DNA of 64,000 nt. Origin: Brachypodius melanocephalos. Its lineage: Eukaryota; Chordata; Aves; Passeriformes; Pycnonotidae. The stretch covers positions 4,448,810 to 4,512,809 of the forward strand of contig VZSR01003022.1 of assembly GCA_013398615.1 (NCBI GenBank). The letters are read 5' to 3'. Position 1 is the stretch's first letter. Every line of letters starts with the position of its first letter. Of this stretch, positions 12,501 to 24,700 are shown piece by piece. The position numbers and the translations under genes are program-made. The notes beneath the pieces are model-generated. The model was not told where the DNA came from and did no database searches. It saw only the letters and a list, made by a program, of their open reading frames with translations.

Positions 12501-14239
12501 TATTCTAATATTAGCAAAATATCCATTCCCCAGGAAGCTGACTGAGAGGTAGTTGTGTGCATGTGAAAGCCTTTTAGTGACTTCACAAACACAGTGGGAT
12601 CTATCAGTAGTTGGTGTTTGAGGTCCAGCATCTGGAGGTCCTGAGAGTGCTGGGAACTCCTCCACCTTTTAACAGCCACCTCTGTGCCCTGTCCTTGATC
12701 TCACATCTACAAGTCTCATAAATTATGTGCATTTTTGAGTTTTTTGAAATATCCTGGACTAATCCTAGTAAAGGTGCCACTGGGGTGTAGTAACTCAAAC
12801 CCAAAATCTGCAGCAGCTGCTGCTTCAGAAGGAATTGTTTGGAACATCATCAACTGTGGCTGCATGGGGTAGTGGGGAGAGCCTGCATGGAGGTGTGGGG
12901 TGGGTGCTGCTCCCTGCCCCCAGCTCTCTCCCAGCCCCTCACACTCCCTGCTGTCCAGTGGGTGCCCCTGGCCCACTACAGGCTCTGGGATCAGGGGGTT
13001 GTCTTATGAAGAGGAGCTGCTCTACCTAACTTGGATTATTTTGTACCATCATTCCCACAACTACTGTTGTTTGCAGTCAGGCTGAGGCCTGTGCACTGTG
13101 ACAGCTGTAACACAAGCCATGTTCTGCTGCTTTTATCCAGACATATGTTTCACGTTGCTGTGCCTCTCCCCCACACATGAACAGCATGGCTGCAGCTGAA
13201 CAAGCCCCCAGCCAAACCCATTAAGATTTTCTCTTGGCCAGGAAAACTTGGCATGTTTCTCTACCTCCTTCCCTCCCTTGCCCTTCTCCCCTCACTCCTC
13301 CCTCTTTTTTTTTTTCTTGTTTCCCTAAACTTTGTTTTTTCACATGCTTTATTTAAGAAACTATCTTAACTGCAACAACCAACCTACAGAGACTCTCCAT
13401 TAGCAGGGTGGAAACTTCCCTCCATCCCCTTGAGCCTTAGGGCCAGGCTGGAGGCATGTGGATCTGAGCTACTACATCTCCTCACTCAAAGCAGTTCCAA
13501 TTCCACGTTTGTGCAACACATAGGTCAGAAAGACCTGCCCTCCATTCCTAGTTAATGGAAATAGAGAGAAGTGGAAATACCTGATCCTTAACATTCCTCC
13601 CTACAGGCACGTGTAGGATTGGGAAGACCTCTTTCTGTGAGAATTGGCTTTCTGCTCCTATTTGTAAACAGCTGACTGCCCATGCACCTCCTGGCAGAGG
13701 CAGAGGGGTCCCAGCTCAGTGCTGGGAGCTGCAGCAGCTTCCAAACAGAGAAGTCAGCTTCAGATGGCAGAAAATGCGGATTTATATGGCTCCATTACCA
13801 GCCTCTCTTCCCATACTCAACAGCAAAACAGAGATGGGAGCATAGGTGCTCAGACACCTCTGTAAAACCAAAGCTTGGACACAATGGCCTAAACTGTCTT
13901 TTTCAACGTAGATGATTCTATGTTGTGTAATTTCATGTATTTAGGTGATCCTTTTACTCTTCCTTCCCTTCTCACTGCAAACTTGACAGTCTGGTTACTG
14001 TAAACCATGAGCCGTGTATGTGCATGAACGTGCCTCTCAGAGTACTGGGTTCTCATGCTGCTTTGAACACTAAACCAGCATCTGTGCCTGAAACACTGGC
14101 TGAATTCATCTTCTTTTTAAAATGTTCTCATTAGAAACTGTGTAAAATCTTTCCGTTTATTTCTATTGGACACAGATGCTTAACGTGCACAGTGTGCTAG
14201 TTCCCCGACCAGGGTTTGTTTTCTAAGCTCTCTGCTTCA
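6600..14239. other. Intronic sequence of RECQL5 and SMIM5
   Basis: This lies between the SMIM5 coding exons and its probable first exon, inside the same RECQL5 intron. Only short shadow frames are present. A possible decayed CR1 tail is near 13.9 kb and a short T tract near 13.31 kb. No other feature is supported. Confidence 0.45.
13870..13925 (+). mobile_element. Possible degraded CR1 3' tail
   Basis: The segment ends in a gatgattctatg motif after a text resembling the end of avian CR1 3' UTRs (pyrimidine run, then CAAC..AGATGATTCTATG). It is only about 55 bp and diverged, so it could be chance. Confidence 0.3.
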
Positions 14240-14878
14240 GGATTTGGGGGATAAAACTTAGCTGCAGCTGGGAGGAGCTCCGGGGAAAAGCTGTGGCTGG
14301 CACCCTTCGGGTTTCATACGCGCCTGCCTGTGCTGCCAGCTCCTCGCTAAAGGCACGCACAGCCTCGGACCCAGCTGCCTTGTCCACACCGACTATTTCT
14401 GTATCAGGTCACCAGCTTATCAGGACATACATTCTGTAAGAGCACAGAAACCCGAGCAGCCGGCCTTTGTCACCGGCAGAGGAGTTGCAGAGTCCCGCTC
14501 GGGCTCGGAGCTCTTTTGTTACAGGGCGGCTGCGGCGCAGCTCTCCGCAATCCCATTAAAAGCTTTTCTCCTGCCACCTTCGCTCCTCGGTGTCCCTGGC
14601 AAGCAAATTCAGCCTCCCAAGCTCTGCTCCATGGCTGACCGAGCAGGGGGAGCTCCCCAGGCTCCAGCCCCTCGCTAGCAGCGGAGGGTGCCGCGCTTGA
14701 CCGAACAGCAGCGATAGCTCAGCCTTACCCCGACCGCGAGCTCTTCTCCTCTTGTTTTTCTTTCCGTCTTCTTGAACTTTCACGTCATCTCTCCCTTCAT
14801 CCTGGCTCGCGGCTCTCTGCTTGCTCCTCGCTCCGCTCCTCTGCTCGGCTGCTGACAGCCAGCTGTTGTCTCTGCCTT

Positions 14879-14934
<56 letters not shown>

Positions 14935-15240
14935 TTGCTGGTTGTCCTGGAGATGCGAAGTTTCGTGTTACATGTGTGCCAAAGAGGGAGGGAGGGGAGC
15001 CACCGCGGGCTGAGCCGGAGCCGGTGCCAGCTCCCCGGGGCGCCCAAGGGCCGGCACTTGTTGCTGGCTTCCACTGTGCATCTCCTCCGAGAGAGGAGTT
15101 TCTTCTTTACCTTTTAATGACGGCTTTTTCTGGCGTGAGACTTGAATCGATTCCCTGCCTGCGATAGTTTGGGGCAATGTTAAAGCAAATAACTTTTTAT
15201 GCTGCCCAGTTTCCTTCCGGCTCCCGGGGAAAGGAGCTTT
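14240..15240. promoter_or_regulatory. CpG island, probable SMIM5 promoter and first exon
   Basis: CpG dinucleotides are dense here, in contrast to the CpG-poor DNA on either side. On the minus strand a strong donor (CGGG|GTAAGG) closes a possible noncoding exon at 14729, which would splice to the SMIM5 acceptor at 6589. That orientation and the lack of a plus-strand coding exon make it a likely SMIM5 promoter. It could instead serve an alternative RECQL5 transcript or an unannotated noncoding RNA. The island is interrupted by a 53-base T run. Confidence 0.55.
14881..14933. repeat. Poly(T) tract, 53 bases
   Basis: An uninterrupted run of 53 T lies inside the CpG island. It could be the tail of a minus-strand retroposed sequence or simple slippage. 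Its true length is likely uncertain in the assembly. Confidence 0.9.
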
Positions 15241-18200
15241 TCTCTTGTGTTCATTGAAGGGGTAGAACAAGTACTCACAAAGGCAGTGCAGCACTGTAAG
15301 AGAGACCTGCCACGGACAGGGCAGCAGGGGCAATGCTGCGGCAGTGAATTTGATGCTGGGCTGGTGAATTTGCTCCGTGCCCTTGGCCAAGTCATTTACT
15401 CTCTTGAAGCCGAGCTTTTTGCTTCTTGTATTCCGGGGACAGCTGACTGTCGCTGTCTTGTCTCAGAGGGTGAAGCTCAGGTGATGCTGAAAGGACACAG
15501 TCTTTCAGAAGTGTGCAAAATTAGAAGTTCTCATCAACCTCATGACTTGTTCTTCTATTTGATAAAGCTCATTAAGAGGCTTTCACTTGACAATTGCATA
15601 ACTAATTTGCCCTCATATGATTTTTATCCTTTTTAACCCTTTCACTTCACATTATTCCAAGACTTGCTGAGTTGTTTATTTCAGGAAGCATTTCTGATGA
15701 GGCTCTGTACCCTTTGGCTTAGGGAATGTTTTCTTTCTAGTATTTTTTGGGAGAGGCAGACCTTCTTTTGGGATATGTGACTTTGCTTCTTCTGTGGCAG
15801 TCCATCTGCTTTCCTAATTGCAGGAATAGGGCTCGTGTTTTATGTGGTGTATAAAAACAAGGACTACCAAAACGACACAGGTGCAGGCAGCTTTGTGGTC
15901 AGTTTAGCACTTTCCTGAAATGTATTGCCACAGACAAAAATGCGTTAATAAACCTCATTGTTATTTGCTCTTCATCCCATTCCATAATGTCAAATGAGGG
16001 GAGGGAGGATGTCTGAAATGACATAATGGTTTTGTTTAGACATTTTAGAGACCAATGGTCAGCTCATACATACTCTTTTTGAAGGGCAAGTGGAGATAGA
16101 TAATACAGTTGCATATTTAAAAGATGAAATAATTTTAAGACGTGTATAATACTACAAACTACCATTAATTCATGTAAATCATCTCCATCCCGTGGGCATT
16201 AGTCAGGTGTTTGTGTGACTGGGGAAGCTTTCCCCTCACATGTTAATGCATAACCAACTATTTTTCAGGAACTCTTGGGTTAAGCGTTAATCCAGTGATT
16301 AACCCCAGCATCCCTGTTGGTAATTTTGGTTTTTGCGTTTGGACTTTAACTATAGGCTTGCAGTTTTAGTTTTGCAACTGAATTTCCGTTATGGCCCAAC
16401 TCCTGAACACCCTTGGCTAAAGTGGGGCTGTGGCCCGTCTGCGTGATTCTTCAGGAAGAAAAAGGCAGTTACAGGAGGCTGGGTGGAAAGGGCTTGGCTT
16501 TACGAGCCTGGTGGGTTAGAAACTGGAACTCTGAATTCCAGTGAGCTCACAGCTGACCTCTGCTTCCACCAAAGCCCTCCCCTGGGGCATCTAAAAGACA
16601 GAGGTGTGTGTGGCTGTCCCTCTCCAGCATAAGCCTGGGAGTGGGGAGAGGGCTTGTCCCTCACTGAATGCCTCAGTTAACTCTAATACAGATCAGTGCG
16701 TGCGAGGGGAAGAGACACGGACTAATGAGAATGCCTGCCTGTTTTCTTTTGGGGAAACAAAAAGCTGACTTGCAGCTCGCTGACATTTCTATAGTCACGT
16801 TGCATTGGCAAGCCAGGCAGCACCAGTAGTTCTTTTGGAAAGGCAGGACAAGGGGACCGAATGTGTTGCCCCCATGGCAGTCCCCCCACCCTTCCCCTCC
16901 ATGTGAAAGGAGCTCTTTGAGTGCAGGAGCAGAGTGAGTCAGTGTGGCTCTGCAGGGGGATATAAAGGCAGCTTTGTCGGAGCCCTCTCCAGGCTTTGGT
17001 GCCCTGCACGGTGCAAACACCCTCCTGCAGCCCCTTACCTGAGCACTGCCAGCTCCCTGGCGCTTCAGCACAGTCAGGTCACTGCTGGGGGACAGGAACT
17101 GTGACCTGCTGCTGTGCTGCCTTCCAGATCAACCTCCCAGGCCGTGGGAAGGAGTGAGCCAGCAGCCACTGCAACCCCTTGTGGGGTTTGTTTGGGATGC
17201 TTTGGTAACATGACACACACAGACACACACAGACACAAGTGAAGAAGAAAACTCTGTTTGTTAGATCTCTGTCGAGTTCTGACATGCCTTAAAGGGTTTA
17301 GAATAAGAGTAAATTAGGTGCTCACTCTCTTACTTTTCCCCCTCTGTGACTCCCTTTTTGCAGATGAAGTTGGTACGCCTGCTAGGGCACACCTTGGTAG
17401 AGAAGAAAAATTTCCACTTTCTTCTTCCTTGTAGTAAAATAATTTTCTTCTAAAATAACTTTTGTTCCCACTTGGCTGCAGGATTTGATCTCTAAATGCC
17501 CAGTGAAGTGAATGTTTCCATGTATTTATTATCAGCATTTTGACTAATGCACAACTAGCCACCTCTGCTGTGAAACTTCAGTTTTAGAAAGCTCCTTTAA
17601 ATTCTGCTTTTCTAAAAGAAGGGGGGAAAGTAACTGCCTGGTCATTCTTTGGCAAAATCAGTGTATTCTCTGGTTTAAGTTAGGGAGTGTTTTAGAAGAG
17701 AAATTACTTCCTGCCTGTATTTCTGATGAGCATATTGTCACCAAATCCTTTTTTATGTACCCCAAAACACTGATGCCTGCCAAAAATATTTTGAAAATTT
17801 CTGGAAGAATCTAATCATCTTCACATGGCTGGTTTGCTAATCCTGGTAAACTGATTGTGCAATGCTGTGTGAGCAAATGGACTGGTTTTCATGCATGTAG
17901 GACTCTACCCAGCCTTTGGGTGCTGATCTGGAGCATGTGTGAGCCCATCAAGATTCAGGCTGTGTTATCTGAGTGGTGCTCCCTTGTGACCTCACTCTGG
18001 ACTCTATTTCTGGGACTTGTTTTATCTTTCTGTGTCCTCAAATATATATTTCTTCACCTTCAAATCACAAATAATAAACCTAGAAGCTGTTCAATGTGAG
18101 ATATATAGGTGTACTCTGAGGTGTAGTGATCAATGGGGCCTCTTTACCTACAGCCATCCTGGTAGGATATGGAATATATTTAGCCAGTGATACAGAATTA

Positions 18201-18505
18201 ATAACTGTATATTTCATAAACTGCTCCTTTTGCAGATCTCAAAGATCTGAAAGGGTTTAGCAGAAGAGGTGAACGTTGATTTTTTTTACATATGGGGAAG
18301 TGGAGGCAAGAGAGACTTGAAACAACGTGCCAGGAACAGAGCCCTAATTCTGCTTCAGGGATTAAACCCTGTGATTCCTGCTGGAATAGACATTCTCTGT
18401 GAAAAAACAAGACTCAGATCTTTATGTAAAGACACCCTGCATTTGGAGGGTGGAGTTTTTGTGGATAGGAGTGATGACCAGATGATTTTGCCTTGTGTTT
18501 CCAAG
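15241..18505. other. RECQL5 intron, right part
   Basis: No exon or mobile element is recognised. A short (CA)n/GACACA stretch is at 17213-17238 and T- and A-rich runs are scattered. The intron closes with an acceptor (tgtttccaag) at 18505. Confidence 0.45.
17213..17238. repeat. Short CA/GACACA microsatellite
   Basis: ACACAC units are interrupted twice by GACACA, about 26 bp in total, within the RECQL5 intron. Confidence 0.7.
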
Positions 18506-18733
18506 CTGCCGCCACGCTGCCATAGCAAAGTACTTTGGCGACGTCACCCCACCTTGCAACAAGTGCTGTGACTTCTGCAAGAACCCAGGGGCAGTGAAAA
18601 GGCAACTGGAGGCACTGGAATGCTGCAGCAACAGCTGGAGCAAAACCTGCATCGGGCCCACGGGATCCTCCTGGGATAGATACGACCCAGAGCTGTACGA
18701 GGGCGGGAGGAGAGGCTGCAGAGGCTTCAGCAG
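18506..18733 (+). CDS. RECQL5: RECQL5 exon: zinc-binding end and linker
   Basis: The exon begins with the third base of a split Gly codon, then Cys-Arg-His-Ala-Ala. It holds the cysteines of the RecQ zinc site (CRH.., then CNKCCDFC) and the conserved SWSKTCIGP and DPELYEGGR motifs. The donor is cag|gtctgt, with the split Arg completed at 20176. Confidence 0.92.
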
Positions 18734-21700
18734 GTCTGTACCAGCGAGGTTACACTCATCTCATAGGAGCCATCAGAGAAAAGAACATCCACCAGCTGCA
18801 GGCCCAGCCACTCCTATTTTCAGCACATGTTTCTGTGTGGATGGTATTTTCCTGTAACTTTCTGGCAGCAGCAGCTGGAATTTCATTTTCCACACGCTTT
18901 GGCAGCCTCGTTCACATTCATGTCCCAGAGAACCAAAAGCTGTTTTGACAAAGCTAAGAATTGCCCTGCACAATGTAATTGGCTCAAGAAACTAGCCTGA
19001 AATTTTTGAAAGCAGCAAGTAGGCTCAACCTGTTCATAGTAACAAGGATCAAAAATGTCTCAACATAAGACCAAAGTGACATGATCCAGAGTTCATTCCT
19101 GATTTAACACAACTATCTGTGGGCCAGTAGGCCAGGGACCACTGACAGGACTTAGTCACCACAGAGGAGGTTATGAAGTGCCAGTGTCAGATTCCTCTCC
19201 AGATTGCTGCATTTTCCTATCAGGCTGACAGCAAAAGGAAGATGTGCAGTGGGAAACATGATGAATTCTGTAAAATGCTTGGCAGTGTGGAGGCGACAAC
19301 TTGTCTTTCCCCTTGTTCCCTGGTAGAGTTGCAGTGATTGTGCAGCTGTGTCAGGATGAAGTTTCTCTGCTGGCACTGCCCATGAAGTTGTGCCAGCATA
19401 CACAGTGCTGTAGGCTGGCCAGGCCCTCTGCTTTACCTTAAAAAGCTTGAGATTGGTACCTTTGTTCTTTGGCCAAGTCCAGCTGAGTCAGACAAAACCA
19501 GGACTTGTGACCTAAGCCTATGTTTGGTCTCAGGACCTGAGAAGCCACAGCCAATGCTGTTGTACAGAACAGTGTTTTCCACTTGGTTTATTGAACCTTT
19601 CCATAATCTGATTGTAGTTTGCCTTGGAAGTTGTAATAGTCAGCAGCTCTAAAGCTCAGATTTATGATACCTGTATGTTTGGCAGCTGTGGGAGGCAGTG
19701 AACTCGCAGGCTACATCTGGTGAGGATCAGCTGCTGCATTTCAGTCTATTAGAGATGGGGATTTCATTTATTGCAGCAGCCTGTGAACAAGTGAGGCTGA
19801 GGAATGGATGTTGTGCTCTTTCTGCCATCTCTGCTCCAAGAGCAGGAGGGACTGACAGATGGGGTACATGACATGAGGCAGTGACTCCTGAACCCCTGGG
19901 AGGATCTGGCAGAGCTTCTGAAATGGAGCCCTCCATTCTCAGAGCACTAAGTACATGCACTTAGTTCATGCCACTGCCTACTAGTTTATGGGATCAACAA
20001 ATGCTATTTTTGGAGGACACTCCCTGCTGGTTGGGGAATGGCAGAGAATCTCAAAGTGAAGCCATGTTCAGAAGGGATGTGGAATACATCACTGGGGTGG
20101 CTTCCCAAACTTGTCCCCCCATTAATGCTGCAGCTACAGAAACTTTTGTTCCTCTTGCTTTCCTGCCTTATCCAGGTATGATGAAGAGAGCAGTGGGAAC
20201 TGGGATGAAGACAATGATGAGCGTCGGAAACGGGAGTGGGACAACTTCTACAAGAAACAGATGAGTCTGCGCAAAGTGAGTTGGGCTCAGTTTTTAAGGG
20301 ATGCACAGAAGCTTTGCTGTGAGCTTGTCTGACAGCCATAAAGGCTTCCTGGCACTGATGACACTAAATTATTTCTTCTTGGTGTTGCTCGTTGTCTTTC
20401 AGTTCTTATACCTCTGCTTTTGCTGTGTTCTCCATATTCTGGGCCAGTCCCATAATAGGAAGAAATGCAGGTTATTCATGTACTGGTTTCTCTGCAGTGC
20501 TAAGAAAGAGGAGCCTGTTGGTTTTAATGCCCATGGCAGTAGTAAAAACACATTTTACCATTCAGCTTCTCTCAAACATTCCTATAGCAGAGGTGAACTT
20601 TTGGCTTTGGTTCTCATGCTTTGTTTTCTTGGCCCTGTTTTGGCCCTTATTCAATGCCTTTATAACTTCAGCTTTAATTTTCCCTGGAGCAGGGATATAA
20701 AACATGTCTTTTGTGCTTCTAGATCTCCATGTATGTAGTAGGAATGGAAATGTTTGACTGATCTTTGTTTTCTTCCAGGGCAAAGAACCAGAAAAGGAAG
20801 ATTTTGTTCCTCCAAGTAAATATCTTCTTTGATTTATAATGGGTTTTCTTTGGGAGAAGAAAGTCTTGTATTTTGCAGCTGCATGCAATTTGTACAGCAT
20901 CACCACTGGAGGTATCAGTCCCTAGGCACAGAGGTCAAAGTGTGAAAAGTTTTGGCTGTGAAAACTTGGCTGGAGGAGATGGAGCACAGTTTAGCTTTGG
21001 TTGGGGTGAAGATACGGAATGCATCTTTCTGAACAACATTTCCAAATAAGCAAGAGAGAAGGAAAACTCTGTCTAACCTGACTTTGTCGTGTTGGCTATT
21101 TCTGCAGTGGTTATGATGCAGCATAGTAGTAGTAGTAGTAGTAATAGTAATAATAATAATAATAATGATGATGATGATGATGATGATGACGATGATGAAG
21201 CTATAAGGAAACTGCTGAAAACTTTTGCAGTTTGTAACTGTGCTGCTTGGGGCCCTGTCTGGCACTGTTGCAAAAGAACACTTGATAGGTCAGATTACTC
21301 TATCCAGCCTGATTTTTTTGGTTGATGTTGTGGGAAGCGGAAAAGATTTGAGTTTCCTAAGAGACTTAAAGAAAGGTTTTCTGAGGTGGGAAGGTTTTGG
21401 AAAGCTGTTAGTCCTAAACTCCAGAGTAGATGTTATCAATCAGAGAAAACATTCTCACTTTGGTTTCTGCCTACTCTTTTGGAGTGTGTAGCTTCTCCAG
21501 ATAGAAAGGGTGACCACAGTGTTCCTTGGGGTGACAGTGCAGGGAGGAGAAAGCCAGGCAGTCCTGCACCTGCACCTCCCCGTGACAGCTGAGATGTTCT
21601 CCATCAGCTTAGCCCTGCCATGGCTCCTTTCCCAAATTCCTCTCCTGTGGCAGGTGCAGACTGTCCCCTGAAGGATGCTGCCAGCAGGAGGATCTCCAAG

Positions 21701-24700
21701 CTCACTGTGAAGGTGAGTGATGTTACGAAGAACAAGAAGGCTTCTGCTTAGCCTGTCCTTTACTCCTTCAGGGGTGGAACTCCAAGGGGCACTGAGACTT
21801 CTGTAGAGCCTGTCTGAGTATCCCATGTTTCCTAGGGCCGGGAACACTGCTTGAAGATGCTGGAAGAAGCTTTGAGCAACAACCAAAAGACTCCAGCAGC
21901 AGAAGGAAAATGGTATGAGGAAAAAGGGGTGCTTACTGAGTCCCTTAACACAAGGTCTGCTCTTCCCTGAGCACAATTACCATTCTCAGGGAATGCTTTT
22001 TTAAGTTATTTTGTCCAAGGATGTAGTTTCACTTAACAGCATCTTTCTGGCGGTGATGTTGAAGATCAGACCTGAAGATTCCTGTGGCTGATCGCTGTTA
22101 CCAGCTTGATCCCAGGAGAGGCAGTTCTTCCCTGTCCCACAAGATGGGGATAGTGTACTTCTGAAACGGAGCAGTGGGCAAGAATCTTGATTTGAAACCG
22201 TTGTCAGCACCCTTTGCATCCTCGATCAACTCACCACTACATCCCTTAGGACTTAACTGGAAGTTATCACTTACTCTTGCGCCCGAGGGAGTGGATTTTG
22301 TACTTTCTGGGAGATACTTAAGCATTAGTGTTCCCTTTGCAGATGCAGAAATGTGTCTTGCCAGGAATCACCCCAGCCTGTGTTTCAGGTCAGACCCTGG
22401 TGCCTGTGCAGTGGAAATGGAATATGAAGCTTTCCGGACCAGCAAAATGGCAAATTCCTACAAGGCAGCTGTGCTAAAGAAGGTAGGGACAAACATCTAC
22501 ATCTGCTGCTCCCTGACATGTGGGAGCTCCAGGGCAAATAGGGCAGAGTTTGTGTGGGAAAGGTGAAGGACAAGCTCTGTTTTGCTTTGGGTATCTTACA
22601 AATCTTTCTTCTTGATTTTGTTTCCAAGAGGGCTCAGGATCATCTCAGGTTCACATCTTTGTTGGCTTTACAAGCTCTGAAAACCTACATAGCAGTGCAA
22701 GCTTATGCAGATATGTTCTAGCAGTACAAGGATTTGGGAATTCCTCAGACTGCTGCTGACACTAGAGAAGCATTGGTTTAGGTTATCTGCTTGCCATCAT
22801 TCTCTCTGAAGATGTTTCTGTTCTTGAGGCAGGCAGATATCTCCAGGGCAGATATTTGTTTTGTTACTATGGCTTGTATGTTACTATGGCTTGTATGTAC
22901 AAAGGCAGGAATACACAAAGATTTCTGGCCCTTAGAGAATATTTCTGTTGTCTTTTCAGGTGGCAGAAATCAATAAAGCCTCCAAACAGGGGGAATTGTT
23001 CTCAGTCTTTAGGTCTGGAACGAGTGGTAACAGCAGTTTGGAAACAAAATCTGTGTCTCTAGCGGAAGAGGACTTTGTCCCTGCATCCCAGGTTCCCTCA
23101 GTGAGTACTGGTGGGATAGACAGGAGGGAATGGTGTGTTTTGTCTGTCTGCCTTTTTATAAATTTATTTGGTGTACTTTCTGTGGCCACAACTGCATATT
23201 TCTATTGTAATTGCTTATTGTTATTAGTGAATATAATGTGTGTGCAGGCCACAGCTTAAATAAGTTCTTTCTCATCTTGCTCTATCCAAGCATGCTGCCT
23301 TGTTTCCCTAATTGCTGGCCTAGGACTTCCACTTAATCCATTTCCCTCATGTCTCTGTTGATGGGTGTGATGATCAGTCAGATTTAGAGCCTCCCCCAGC
23401 TTACAGCTGCCCAGACTGGTGTATTGTATGCAGAAACTTAGCTGCTTTCGTGGTGCTGCACACAGGGATCTCACATCCAAAATTTCTTCTTCCTGTCTCC
23501 CCAGTTCAAACCGAAGCGTGTGGGAGCAGGATTTCCAAGGAAATCCAGCTTGTTTCAGACAGCTTCAGAACTTCTGAAGATCCAGGAGGAGAGTGATGCA
23601 AAGCCTGCCAAAAAAGACTGTCCAAGTGAGCAAGACAACAGCAACTACAGTCTGGACCTGGACACCAGAAACCCTGTTCTCCAGTGGGAAGAAACTGCAG
23701 CCAAAGCAGTGGGTGAGAGTGTAGGGGTAGAACTACACCCAGAAAAGAAGGGACAGCAACCCAGTCCAGACACAAAAACTGCCCTGGGGGAGAGCCCTGC
23801 TAAGAAGTCCAAACGTAGCAAGAAGCAGCAAATGCTTGCAGAAGCAGCTAAAAAGGAATCACAGGATATTTCCAAATTCTTCTCCCTCCCCAAAGCTGTC
23901 TCTAAAGCCCAAAGCTGCAGTGTAGCAAAGGGAGATGGCTGTTCTGCAAGCACACTACCTCAGGTTTCTTCTCAAAGTGTGTGTCAAGAGAAACCAACAC
24001 CTCAGGAAAACAAAGATGGCTCTGGAGATCTGACTGGGAAGTTCCAGGCAGAGAGTAAAGAACTGAGAGAAACAAAAGTAACACTGACTGAGAGAGGGGA
24101 GAATTCTAAGACCCAGCAAGCTGCTGAATCTGAATTCCTTGAGGAAGAAATGGATGTGAAATACAGGTAAAATCTCTACTTCTCTGCTCCCTGTGTTGTC
24201 CAGAGCCCTACCAGCCTTGTCCTGGAAACCTGTATGAGATCTCTGGGGGAGTGAGGGAGACTCTTGCTTTACCATGCAGTCTCATGGCCACTGACAGGTG
24301 ATTGCAGAAATATTTTCATTGTGGAATGATTACAATTGGCCTTCTCTCCACTCTTCCCACTAGTGTTGCTGAAAATGTTGCAGAAACTGAGCTGCCTGTT
24401 GTTGGGGAAGGTGACAGTGGGAAGCGGCCAGGATCAGATGAGGTAAGACTTCAAGGATTGCTGATTTCCTCTATTTCTTCTGCTCATCTTGTGCCAAATT
24501 TCTCTGTGGGAGTGACACTCCTGCTCTAAAAGTGTCATTTATTTGGGGAGGGCCCAGCTGCAGTTGCAGCAGAAAGGAGAACACCAGCTTTGTCGAATTC
24601 CTGGTGTTTGCCTGCTCCCCTCTGGGCTGTGCCAGCACCTTGGCCTGCAGTGGAGAGCTCCCTTTCCACTGCTTTGTTCCCTCCTCTGTGCAACTCCTGT

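Noticed and set aside
14556..15074. A 172-codon minus-strand frame across the CpG island.
   Set aside because: It runs through the poly(T) tract (poly-Lys) and consists of CpG-island composition; no domain is recognised.
1..18505. Search for the missing RECQL5 helicase exons in the left part of the window.
   Set aside because: No plus-strand frame shows helicase or RecQ-Ct motifs, in keeping with a single large intron here; those exons must lie to the left.
21073..21325. Frames with poly-Ser/Asn/Asp, poly-Ile or poly-Leu near 21.1 kb.
   Set aside because: They are translations of the compound trinucleotide microsatellite inside an intron.
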